This document shows, piece after piece, positions 1 through 6,071 of a stretch of 8,983 bases of DNA (position 1 is the first letter of the stretch; every line of letters begins with the position of its first letter). Position numbers and translations under genes: made by a program. The DNA is taken from the NCBI GenBank assembly GCA_964394335.1, contig CAYMVZ010000098.1, positions 1 through 8,983 on the forward strand, written 5' to 3'. A model generated the notes under the pieces. That model searched no databases and had not been told where the DNA came from. It worked only from the letters and a program-made list of their open reading frames with translations. The stretch comes from CAJXCL01 sp964394335 (GTDB lineage: Bacteria > Nitrospinota > Nitrospinia > CAJXCL01).

Positions 1-18
1 GAAGCAGTGAGTAAAATA

Positions 19-103
19 GGCATTAAAAATGCCGAAGGGGGGATTCGAACCCCCACAGGTTGCCCCATACGCCCCTCAAGCGCACGTGTCTACCAGCTCC
101 ACC
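19..103 (-). repeat. Partial tRNA-Leu copy, probable attachment-site remnant
   Basis: This block repeats positions 1012-1096 with one mismatch in 85 (C at 97 against T at 1090). It contains tRNA nucleotides 9 to 82 plus the 11 bases that follow the tRNA. Identity stops just where the 5' acceptor strand should begin: the CTTCGGC of the intact gene is replaced by unrelated sequence after 103. It therefore cannot close an acceptor stem and is a pseudo-tRNA. A truncated 3' copy on the 3' side of an intact tRNA is what tyrosine-recombinase integration into a tRNA gene normally leaves; no recombinase is visible here, so the mechanism is inferred. Confidence 0.8.
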
Positions 104-158
104 TTTGTTGTTGATATTATGTTTAGTAATAATCCCGATTTTCAATTAAATATACAAC

Positions 159-812
159 CTAATCATAGAGTCCCTTTCCTTTTAGCATAGTGTGAAAAGT
201 CTTAAAAATAATATTAAGGTCATAAAAAAAAAGCGAAAAGGGATTTAATGTTCTCAACTTAGCTACATACTGAATATCCGCCGCTTCACTATGAGATGCG
301 AGGTTAGCTGATGATCCAATATTTTCACAGAGTTGTCCCGGCCCTGTCCAACCGGCTATTGTGTATTTCCTGTAGTCAATCCCCTTATTTAATTGACCTA
401 AAAAATCCTTTTCAATCCAAGGGCGTGGACCAACCAAACTCATATCACCCACAAAGATATTGATGAGTTGAGGTAGTTCATCAAGATACCATTTTTTGAG
501 ATAACACCCTACTAAAGTTAAGTTGCTAATGTTTTTTTCATAAATTCTTGCATGTTGACCCATGCTATGTACTTTTTCAATAAATTCCATGCGAAGTACA
601 CGGAATTTTAAAATATAAAAACATTCCCCCTGAGAATAGCGGCGTTCTCGAAAGATAAAAGACCCCTTGTCTTGGTGCCTAAAAAGTCCATTTACAAATA
701 TACTTAATAAAATTATAGAGAACAAAGGTAAAAGCATAATAAATAAAACAAATGATATTAATTTATCCATTGTTTTTTTGAGTGGATTATAGAGGTTTTT
801 GCTCTTGCTCAT
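159..812 (-). CDS. Initiating sugar-1-phosphate transferase (polyprenyl-phosphate glycosyl-1-phosphate transferase, PglC/WcaJ core)
   Basis: Members move a sugar-1-phosphate from a nucleotide sugar onto undecaprenyl phosphate at the inner membrane, the first step of capsule, O-antigen or exopolysaccharide units. From the ATG at 812 the protein has 217 residues, close to the catalytic core alone; the extra N-terminal membrane domain of WcaJ-type enzymes is absent. A hydrophobic re-entrant segment lies at about 17-43, followed by FRERRYSQGE and ILKFRVLRM (usual form KFRTM), the D111-E112 catalytic dyad in DELPQL, and GDMSLVGPRPW at 122-132. The usual PGITG motif appears as AGWTGPGQ. The start is uncertain: the frame stays open upstream into the tRNA, no Shine-Dalgarno is seen at 812 or at the alternative ATG 770, and I chose 812 because family similarity begins shortly after it. 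The gene sits alone between the two tRNA copies. Substrate sugar cannot be told. Confidence 0.88.
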   Translation of the reverse strand: MSKSKNLYNPLKKTMDKLISFVLFIMLLPLFSIILLSIFVNGLFRHQDKGSFIFRERRYSQGECFYILKFRVLRMEFIEKVHSMGQHARIYEKNISNLTLVGCYLKKWYLDELPQLINIFVGDMSLVGPRPWIEKDFLGQLNKGIDYRKYTIAGWTGPGQLCENIGSSANLASHSEAADIQYVAKLRTLNPFSLFFYDLNIIFKTFHTMLKGKGLYD

Positions 813-1011
813 ACTGTACTTAAAACAAATGCTTTTGCGAATGCTTAAAACCGTATAATTTGAGTTAAAAGAGGTATTGAAAAACAAGACATTAAAAACC
901 GATTTTTCAGGGTTTTTGCAAACACGGTTATAATGCTTTTGCCGGCAAATAGTAGCAACGTGGATATTAAGCTCAGAGGCTATTTTAGGCTTGTAACAAA
1001 TTAAAATAATG
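813..1011 (-). other. Stretch upstream of the sugar transferase with a possible helix-turn-helix relic
   Basis: About 200 bases separate the intact tRNA from the sugar transferase. The frame of the transferase stays free of stops through the whole stretch and into the tRNA, which is somewhat unexpected in AT-rich DNA. Within it, 942-983 reads IASELNIHVATICR, which fits the common helix-turn-helix pattern I-A-x-E-L-x-I-x-x-x-T-[IV]-x-R. Nothing else here looks coding. It may be a relic of a transposase, recombinase or regulator, part of an extended transferase N-terminus, or chance. Confidence 0.25.
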
Positions 1012-1026
1012 GGCATTAAAAATGCC
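1012..1026 (-). terminator. Perfect hairpin fused to the tRNA 3' end
   Basis: On the minus strand, GGCATT and AATGCC form a 6-bp stem around a TTT loop. The first four bases are the last four of the tRNA, so this fold competes with the acceptor stem. The following bases are C, then an AT-rich stretch with TTTT rather than a strong U-run. It may be a weak terminator or a 3'-processing signal. The same hairpin is at 19-33, and the duplicated block ends exactly at its outer edge in both copies. Confidence 0.35.
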
Positions 1027-1096
1027 GAAGGGGGGATTCGAACCCCCACAGGTTGCCCCATACGCCCCTCAAGCGCACGTGTCTACCAGTTCCACC
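1012..1096 (-). repeat. Parent copy of the 85-bp tRNA direct repeat
   Basis: This is the same 85-bp block as 19-103, in the same orientation and offset by 993 bp. Here it is joined to a proper 5' acceptor strand at 1097-1104, so this copy belongs to the intact tRNA-Leu. The two blocks delimit the segment that carries the sugar transferase. Confidence 0.8.
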
Positions 1097-1104
1097 ACTT
1101 CGGC
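1023..1104 (-). tRNA. tRNA-Leu (anticodon GAG)
   Basis: The 82-nt class II tRNA folds fully. Acceptor GCCGAAG (1104-1098) pairs with CTTCGGC before discriminator A at 1023. The D arm contains AACTGGTAGA. Anticodon stem TGCGC/GCGTA closes a seven-base loop TTGAGGG with GAG at positions 34-36. There is a long variable arm, as expected for leucine, and the T arm is GGGGG-TTCGAAT-CCCCC. CCA is not encoded. It reads leucine codons CUC and CUU. It lies 66 bp downstream of ribonuclease HI on the same strand, and its 3' end is the apparent integration site for the segment to its left. Confidence 0.95.
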
Positions 1105-1128
1105 TTTTTAGTCAGCTTATGTTTGAAG

Positions 1129-1158
1129 CTTATAAATTTAAGTTTTAGCCGCGTCCAA
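1129..1158 (-). promoter_or_regulatory. Possible sigma70-type promoter for tRNA-Leu
   Basis: On the minus strand a TATAAG box (1134-1129) lies 24 bases before the tRNA 5' end and is preceded, after 18 bases, by TTGGAC (1158-1153). The -10 matches TATAAT in five of six positions, while the -35 matches TTGACA only in its first three. The implied leader would be about 17 nt, reasonable for a tRNA precursor. Confidence 0.35.
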
Positions 1159-1170
1159 AATAAAAAATAT

Positions 1171-1611
1171 CTATTTTAACGAATGTATCGCCTCATTCGC
1201 AAGCTCATCACATCTCTCGTTTTCCGGATGGCCGTTATGTCCTTTAATCCATTTCCAGGTAACTCCATGCTTTTGAGACAGCTCCAACAGTTTTTCCCAC
1301 AATTCTTTATTCTTTACCGGTTTTTTATCTTTGGTGATCCAGTCTCTTTTAAGCCAGCTATGAACCCATTTGGTCATACCCTTATGGAGATACTGAGAGT
1401 CGGTAGTCAAAACTACCCGGGAAGGTTTTTTTAGAGCGTTTAACGCTACGATGGCAGCAGTCAATTCCATTCTGTTATTCGTTGATTTTTTTTCTCCCCC
1501 TTTGAACTCTTTGATTGTATCTTTATATTTTAAAATACACCCATAACCTCCGGGGCCCGGGTTCCCCTTGCAACAGCCATCGGTATAAATATATATGGTG
1601 TTTTCAGTCAA
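1171..1611 (-). CDS. rnhA: Ribonuclease HI
   Basis: It cleaves the RNA strand of RNA-DNA hybrids in the cytoplasm, removing primers and R-loops. The 146-residue protein is full length for the single-domain bacterial enzyme. The four metal-binding carboxylates are visible as D11 (in YTDGCCKGNPGPGGYG), E49 (in NNRMEL), D71 (in TTDSQYL) and D135 (in NERCDELAN), with the flexible-loop histidine H125 in WIKGHNGHPENE. The start is TTG at 1611: no ATG lies between it and D11, and the N-terminal spacing to D11 matches E. coli RnhA within a residue or two. No Shine-Dalgarno precedes it. It reads towards tRNA-Leu and may be cotranscribed with it. The 180-bp gap upstream, to the DUF2851 gene, is largely repeat. 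Confidence 0.97.
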   Translation of the reverse strand: MTENTIYIYTDGCCKGNPGPGGYGCILKYKDTIKEFKGGEKKSTNNRMELTAAIVALNALKKPSRVVLTTDSQYLHKGMTKWVHSWLKRDWITKDKKPVKNKELWEKLLELSQKHGVTWKWIKGHNGHPENERCDELANEAIHSLK

Positions 1612-1700
1612 GTCTGATACTAAAAAAAAGAAAGTCCTGTATTTTTTTTAATATAGCATAAAACAGATTAAAAGATTGTAATAAAATCGTAAATGATTGT

Positions 1701-1736
1701 TAACCGCAGAGGACGCTGAGACCGCAGAGAAAAAAA
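1701..1736 (+). repeat. Nonamer-period intergenic repeat, copy 1
   Basis: The repeat starts TTAACC and runs through three 9-bp units of the form CGC[A/T]GAGNN (CGCAGAGGA, CGCTGAGAC, CGCAGAGAA) into an A-run. Further copies of this family are at 4739-4769 (+), 4782-4812 (-) and 6034-6068 (-). It lies between ribonuclease HI and the DUF2851 gene, both on the minus strand. Confidence 0.75.
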
Positions 1737-1744
1737 CTAAATAT

Positions 1745-1779
1745 GAACATCGAACACTAAACGTCCAACATCGAACGTT
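1745..1779 (+). repeat. Heptamer array (GAACATC type)
   Basis: Five adjacent 7-bp units follow the pattern [GAC]AAC[AG][TC][CT] loosely, for example GAACATC, GAACACT and CAACATC. The decamer AACATCGAAC recurs exactly 21 bp apart (1746 and 1767), that is, three units. It lies 9 bases after the nonamer repeat, in the same intergenic gap. Confidence 0.65.
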
Positions 1780-1791
1780 AAAGATAAAAAA

Positions 1792-3435
1792 TTATAAACC
1801 TGAGAGACGTTTTCCCAGTATCAAATGTTTCGCGATGATATAAAACCCGCAATTGTCGCAAGCACTTTTGTTTGACTCGCAATAATCCATGTAAATCTGA
1901 TGGAGGGCTTGCTGGCGCTTGGCCCTGTTCAGGATGGTTTTTTTATTTTTTACCAAACCTAAAATGAATTCCTCCATAAATTTCGTAATTCTGTTAGGAC
2001 TGAGCCGGGGAAAATGATTGTAGACCTGATAAAGAATCTTTTCCATGGAATGTGACTTCTGTTGTTTTGCGAAATAGAGTAAAGCAGGAAGAAAAACATT
2101 GACAACCATGTCCCATATTCTTTCTTTTCCAATTAACCGTTTGGGAGAGGAAAGTTTTTTCCCATGAGGGCTGTAGCGGAAGGACCAGAAACTGTTTTCC
2201 GGTTCCAGAAATAGATTCATAATGTAATCCTTTTTCTTTCTATCGGGAGAATCTTCCGACCATACACTGATTGCAGGATATATCTTTGCCATGAGATCGC
2301 TGTCAAGGTTCTGAGAGAGAAATTGACTCATTCCGGCGAGGCGTCGATAAGGGTAGTTTGCCGGACGAACACCGGAAAAATTCCAGTGAGAGAAATGCAA
2401 TTTTTTAGTTGTAAAGTCTTTTTTATAAAGCGTCCATATCTCAATTAATTGTTTGAAATAAAGTTTTGTCTCCTGATCAAACCCCCTTGAATTGTCGCTA
2501 TAAAAATCCAAAAAACCTGCGACCCCTAAAAGTATGGACTCAATATGTGTGCTCTTTTCATGTTGTGGAAGGGGTTTTATTTTTTTTCTAAGATAATGCA
2601 AAGTTACCACATTTGCTATTTGAGCAAATTGTAATTTAGAATATTTGAAGCCAAGTGACTCCATCATGCCTTCATATAAAAGTTGGTCAAAATTTCCATC
2701 GCAATGTTTTTTAAAAAACCTGTCCGCTTTCATAAAAAGCCGTGCCTCTCCCGCCAGATTCAGGAAAAGGATCAGCCGTTTTTGATCTGCTTTATGCAGG
2801 ATTTTGGCACAATGTCCTTGATTATTTGTTATAGGAAAAGGATATTCCTCCAGTTTTATCAACGAATACAATTCTTCAACATCTTTTTTTAAGAATGGCG
2901 CGAGCTCTACCTGAAGAAGGGGCAAGCCATTTGCTTTTTTTTGCCCTCTTTGCCCTATATTGTTCCGTAAAAAGACATGAAGAACTACGTTATTATATTC
3001 CGCGTTATGCTGGTGTCCGTGAGAATTCCACTCCGAAGAAAAATTATGAATTTCAATATCTCCTTTAGCAATTTCGCCTCTTTCCAATTTGATTCTCGCG
3101 TTTTTGAAATCAGGCCCCTTTTCAAAATTCCATTGTCCCGGGTATATGACTTCAATTCTCTTAAAATCCAGAGTAAAGAGGTATTTGCTTTTCAACATCT
3201 GATCCATCCATAGGCTACAAACAAAACTTTCCGGGAATTTAATTTGTTTATTGCTGTAGTTTGAGAAAGATGACCTTTCTTTTATAGAGCGGTGATGCTG
3301 AGTTAATTTAAAATAGTCGTTAGAAAAAAGCTTTTGAGGTTCTTTTAAATTTTTTTCAAATCTTTCATGAGCAAGTTCCTCTGCAAAGGGATAAAGCTGC
3401 GGAGAACGGCATTTGGGGGGCAATGTTTTTCTCAT
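1792..3435 (-). CDS. DUF2851 family protein, function unknown
   Basis: The family has no established biochemical role. The signature is around residues 98-155 counted from ATG 3435: YPGQWNFEKGPDFKNARI, then GDIEIHNFSSEWNSHGHQH and AEYNNVVLHVF, matching the family pattern 'N...GPDF.nA.i.i......GdvEiH..s.dW..HgH..d..Y.nVvLHVv'. The acidic and histidine residues in it resemble a nuclease-like active site, which is only a guess. The C-terminus has a cysteine cluster, C-x6-C-x2-C (YCESNKSACDNCG), also seen in this family. The start is chosen at ATG 3435 (547 residues); the TTG at 3450 would add five residues but falls inside the spacer of a strong promoter. No signal peptide is seen. It is transcribed divergently from htrA across 135 bp. 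Confidence 0.85.
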   Translation of the reverse strand: MRKTLPPKCRSPQLYPFAEELAHERFEKNLKEPQKLFSNDYFKLTQHHRSIKERSSFSNYSNKQIKFPESFVCSLWMDQMLKSKYLFTLDFKRIEVIYPGQWNFEKGPDFKNARIKLERGEIAKGDIEIHNFSSEWNSHGHQHNAEYNNVVLHVFLRNNIGQRGQKKANGLPLLQVELAPFLKKDVEELYSLIKLEEYPFPITNNQGHCAKILHKADQKRLILFLNLAGEARLFMKADRFFKKHCDGNFDQLLYEGMMESLGFKYSKLQFAQIANVVTLHYLRKKIKPLPQHEKSTHIESILLGVAGFLDFYSDNSRGFDQETKLYFKQLIEIWTLYKKDFTTKKLHFSHWNFSGVRPANYPYRRLAGMSQFLSQNLDSDLMAKIYPAISVWSEDSPDRKKKDYIMNLFLEPENSFWSFRYSPHGKKLSSPKRLIGKERIWDMVVNVFLPALLYFAKQQKSHSMEKILYQVYNHFPRLSPNRITKFMEEFILGLVKNKKTILNRAKRQQALHQIYMDYCESNKSACDNCGFYIIAKHLILGKRLSGL

Positions 3436-3441
3436 TGATAA

Positions 3442-3470
3442 ATAATACAATTAAATTATATAAATGTCAA
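3442..3470 (-). promoter_or_regulatory. Near-consensus sigma70 promoter giving a leaderless DUF2851 mRNA
   Basis: On the minus strand TTGACA (3470-3465) is followed by exactly 17 bases and TATTAT (3447-3442), a perfect -35 and a five-of-six -10. Only six bases separate the -10 from the ATG at 3435, so initiation at the usual distance would fall on or next to the A of the start codon. There is no Shine-Dalgarno, consistent with a leaderless transcript. Confidence 0.65.
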
Positions 3471-3570
3471 TAATAACAAATTAACCTTACGCCTGGTTTC
3501 TATGCTTTTGGTCGCTAAAACTATTGTATGATAGAATAAAAAGTAAATTATTGATTCTACTAAAGTAATT

Positions 3571-4695
3571 ATGGATTACAGATATATTTCAACAAACCCG
3601 AAGTCAGTGTTTTGGATTAGGTTTCTCATTGTATTGATTATTGTTTGGGTAGCCGCTGATTTATATGGTCTTTTGCCTTTCCGGTCTAAAGTCGCAATGC
3701 GCGCTGTAACTCCATCTCAAGGTAACCTGGGTGCGGATGAACGTTCTACAATTGATCTATTTAAGTCCGTTTCTCCCTCGGTTGTTTTCATAACCAATAA
3801 AAAGCTTCAGAGAGGTTTTTTTTCACTTAGCGTTACGGAAGTTCCCCAGGGAGCTGGCTCCGGTTTTTTATGGGATGAGCGGGGGCATATAGTAACTAAC
3901 TTTCATGTAATCTATGAAGCGCATGAGATTGAAGTCGCCCTTCAAGATGGAAGGAGATTTGACGCAGATATTGTTGGAGCTGATCCAGACCACGATTTGG
4001 CAGTTTTGCGAGTTCCTGCCGGGAGACTTAATATTAAACCGGCAATGATAGGGAGTTCAAAAAACTTAGAGGTAGGGCAAAAAGTTCTGGCCATAGGAAA
4101 TCCTTTTGGATTGGATTCGACATTAACAACCGGAATAATAAGCGCGCTTGGCAGAACTATACAATCGATGACGAAACGGTATATTCATAATGTGATTCAG
4201 ACGGACGCGGCTATAAACCCGGGTAATTCCGGCGGCCCTCTTCTGGATTCTTTTGGCAGGGTAATCGGCGTAAATACATCCATCATCAGTCCCAGTGGTT
4301 CCAGCGCCGGGATCGGTTTTGCTGTCCCGGTGGATACAGTAAACAGGATTGTCACGCAACTGATAAATCAAGGAGAAGTATCCAGACCCGGCATGGGTAT
4401 TTCATTGGTTCCAGACCGTTTCACGACTCAATGGGGTATGGAAGGAGCGGCAATATTACAGGTTAATAGAGGAAGCTCCGCTGGTACGGCTGGATTAAAA
4501 GGAATTACAAGATTTCCAAACGGAGAAATTGAGATAGGAGATGTAATTATTGAATGTGCCGGATATGCGGTGAAAAAAAACTCCGACCTTATCAAAGCCC
4601 TGGATCGCCATCAAGTGGGAGATGAAATCGAAATTGTGTTTACAAGAAACAGCAATAAAATGCAAACAAAAGTGATTTTGCAGGAGGTCAGTTAG
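3571..4695 (+). CDS. htrA: HtrA/DegS-type membrane-anchored serine protease with one PDZ domain
   Basis: An envelope quality-control protease, probably anchored in the inner membrane and facing the periplasm. The 374 residues comprise a short N-terminus, a single hydrophobic anchor at about 14-36, a trypsin-like domain at about 60-265 and one PDZ domain at about 275-370. The triad is intact: H112 in TNFHVI, D142 in HDLAVL and S220 in GNSGGPLL. QGAGSGFLWDERGHIVTN and GNPFGLDSTLTTGIIS are typical HtrA motifs. One PDZ and a retained anchor resemble DegS more than DegP, but whether it controls a sigma-E-like cascade cannot be told. Upstream is a TATGAT (3527-3532) with no good -35 and a weak ribosome site. 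It stands alone: the next gene starts 165 bp on, beyond an inverted repeat. Confidence 0.95.
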   Translation: MDYRYISTNPKSVFWIRFLIVLIIVWVAADLYGLLPFRSKVAMRAVTPSQGNLGADERSTIDLFKSVSPSVVFITNKKLQRGFFSLSVTEVPQGAGSGFLWDERGHIVTNFHVIYEAHEIEVALQDGRRFDADIVGADPDHDLAVLRVPAGRLNIKPAMIGSSKNLEVGQKVLAIGNPFGLDSTLTTGIISALGRTIQSMTKRYIHNVIQTDAAINPGNSGGPLLDSFGRVIGVNTSIISPSGSSAGIGFAVPVDTVNRIVTQLINQGEVSRPGMGISLVPDRFTTQWGMEGAAILQVNRGSSAGTAGLKGITRFPNGEIEIGDVIIECAGYAVKKNSDLIKALDRHQVGDEIEIVFTRNSNKMQTKVILQEVS

Positions 4696-4738
4696 GGGAT
4701 GTCATAAGTTTTCTTTTGCCACAACCAAAAATGAATTT

Positions 4739-4812
4739 ACCACAGAGTACGCTGAGGTCGCAGAGAAAATAAAAAAATGGTTTTCCTCAGCGTTCTCCGC
4801 GAACTCTGTGGT
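4739..4812. repeat. Inverted pair of nonamer repeats between htrA and the cation transporter
   Basis: Arm 4739-4769 (ACCACAGAGT, then nonamers) is mirrored by 4782-4812 on the other strand with about 6 differences in 31 and a 12-base loop. Both arms belong to the CGCNGAGNN nonamer family and end in A-runs facing the loop. The pair could form a long imperfect hairpin in RNA from either strand and separate the two genes transcriptionally, but no classic U-tract follows it on the plus strand. At 4825-4847 a further period-9 stretch built on TTCGTG follows. Confidence 0.75.
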
Positions 4813-4860
4813 GAAAAAAAATAATTCTTCGTGATTTTCGTAGTTTAAAAATACAAGCAG

Positions 4861-5787
4861 ATGCAGAAAAAAAATAAAATTTGTAAAAATAATAGTAAGA
4901 ATAAAATTACGGGGAAAAACTTACTTTTTGCATTAACTATTTTAATAATAACTTTTCTTGCTGAGTTAATCGGAGGGTTGATTAGCGGCTCTTTAGCGCT
5001 GGTCTCCGATTCCTTCCATGTTTTAACCGATATCCTTTCTCTCGGGTTGACCTATATTGCTTTAAACATAGCAATCTTTAAAGAACCATCAAAACAGTTC
5101 CCTTTTGGATTTCATCGCCTGGAAGTATTTGCAACCATTTTTAACGGGATCACTCTTGTTTTTATCGCGGGTTTCATTATCAGTGAAGCCTTCGATCGAT
5201 TTAGTAATCCTTCTGAAATTAATATTTTTTTAGCCTTGATAATAGCGATTATTGGATTGGGAGTTAATCTTTCTTCCATGCTAATTTTGTCCTCTCATCA
5301 TGAACATAAAACAGATATGAACATAAAAAGCGCCTGGTGGCATATCATGGGTGACGCGTTAGCTTCTGTAGGAGTTATAGTAGGTTTAACGGCGATTTAT
5401 TTTTTCGAAATGCCTGTGATTGATCCCATTATAGCAGTATTGATCAGCCTGCTATTATTAAAGGGGGGGATAAGTGTAACCTGGGAAGCAATTAGGCTTC
5501 TTCTGCAGGAGTGCCCTATTGACACAAGCCAGGCAAAGTCACTCATAAAGGAACTGCCCCATGTCCTTGATGTTGACGGTATGTTTTTTTGGGAGCTTTG
5601 TTCTCATATTAAAATCGGCACCCTTCATGTCATTACTGACCTGGCAGAGATTAAAGAAACAGATCGAGTTTATGATGAGATTAAGGACTTGCTGAGAGAG
5701 AAATTTGACATCAAGAATGTTACCATTCAATTTGAAACCGCCCAAATGGCGAAAAATCACTCCCACTCTCTCCACCACGAGCATTGA
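4861..5787 (+). CDS. Cation diffusion facilitator, probable zinc/proton antiporter
   Basis: It exports divalent metal, most likely Zn2+, across the inner membrane in exchange for protons. The 308 residues include six predicted membrane helices between about 20 and 215 and a C-terminal cytoplasmic ferredoxin-like domain from about 218. The metal site is H53-x3-D57 in helix 2 (SDSFHVLTD) and H161-x3-D165 in helix 5 (WWHIMGDALASVG). The histidine pair is typical of zinc-selective ZitB/ZnT-like members, whereas YiiP-type members have aspartate in helix 2. Histidine-rich stretches, HHEH at 146-149 between helices 4 and 5 and a His-rich C-terminal tail, also suit zinc. There is no clear Shine-Dalgarno at the ATG. 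It is convergent with the WbqC gene. Confidence 0.95.
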   Translation: MQKKNKICKNNSKNKITGKNLLFALTILIITFLAELIGGLISGSLALVSDSFHVLTDILSLGLTYIALNIAIFKEPSKQFPFGFHRLEVFATIFNGITLVFIAGFIISEAFDRFSNPSEINIFLALIIAIIGLGVNLSSMLILSSHHEHKTDMNIKSAWWHIMGDALASVGVIVGLTAIYFFEMPVIDPIIAVLISLLLLKGGISVTWEAIRLLLQECPIDTSQAKSLIKELPHVLDVDGMFFWELCSHIKIGTLHVITDLAEIKETDRVYDEIKDLLREKFDIKNVTIQFETAQMAKNHSHSLHHEH

Positions 5788-5853
5788 GTTCAGGTTACGA
5801 CAAATAAACCTTAATGTTGCAAAAAACGAGATTCTTTGGTCGCGGAGTTTATG

Positions 5854-5960
5854 CTGAACGAAGTGAATGTACTCCCTCAGAATGATACGCAGGAGGGTTT
5901 AGACTGTCATCCCTTCACTTCGTTCAGGGCAGGTCTGAGTCTTTTACTTGTCATTCTGAG
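5854..5960. repeat. Interlocking inverted-repeat element in the convergent intergenic region
   Basis: Perfect 14-bp arms CTGAACGAAGTGAA (5854-5867) and their complement (5914-5927) interleave with 10-bp arms CTCAGAATGA (5876-5885) and complement (5951-5960), in the order a-b-a'-b'. Outside them, AGATTC (5829) and GAATCT (5971) are also complementary and each is followed, within a few bases, by TTGGTC. The right part reads TCATTCTGAGCGAAGCGAAG, an intergenic repeat I recognise from many environmental genomes. The whole 5788-6071 gap has no convincing gene; a hairpin GGAGGAA/TTCCTCC at 6017-6044 and a nonamer repeat fill the rest. Confidence 0.7.
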
Positions 5961-6033
5961 CGAAGCGAAGAATCTCTTGGTCATTGTTAAGTGTATTGGT
6001 TTTTTATGTTTTTCGAGGAGGAACTATAAAGAA

Positions 6034-6068
6034 TTTTTTCCTCCGCGATCTTTGCGTTCTCTGCGGTA
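6034..6068 (-). repeat. Nonamer-period intergenic repeat, copy 4
   Basis: Read on the minus strand it begins TTTACC and continues with CGCAGAGAA, CGCAAAGAT and CGCGGAGGA before an A-run, the same layout as 1701-1736. It begins three bases after the WbqC stop codon and could lie in that mRNA's 3' end. Confidence 0.75.
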
Positions 6069-6071
6069 AAT

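Noticed and set aside
813..1061. Extending the sugar transferase start to 1061 for a 300-residue protein
   Set aside because: The first 13 or so codons would be the tRNA itself, and family similarity only begins after about residue 90 of that frame. The ATG at 812 is preferred, with the upstream stretch noted separately.
1745..1779. CRISPR-like array
   Set aside because: Units are 7 bp with no spacers of constant length, and no cas genes are present; this is a short-period tandem repeat.
3435..3450. TTG start at 3450 for the DUF2851 protein
   Set aside because: It lies inside the promoter spacer with no ribosome site; ATG 3435 fits the promoter position better.
5836..6069. Plus-strand open frame of 77 codons
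   Set aside because: It lies entirely in intergenic repeats (inverted-repeat element and nonamer copy) and has no family resemblance; the frame is a by-product of repeat sequence.
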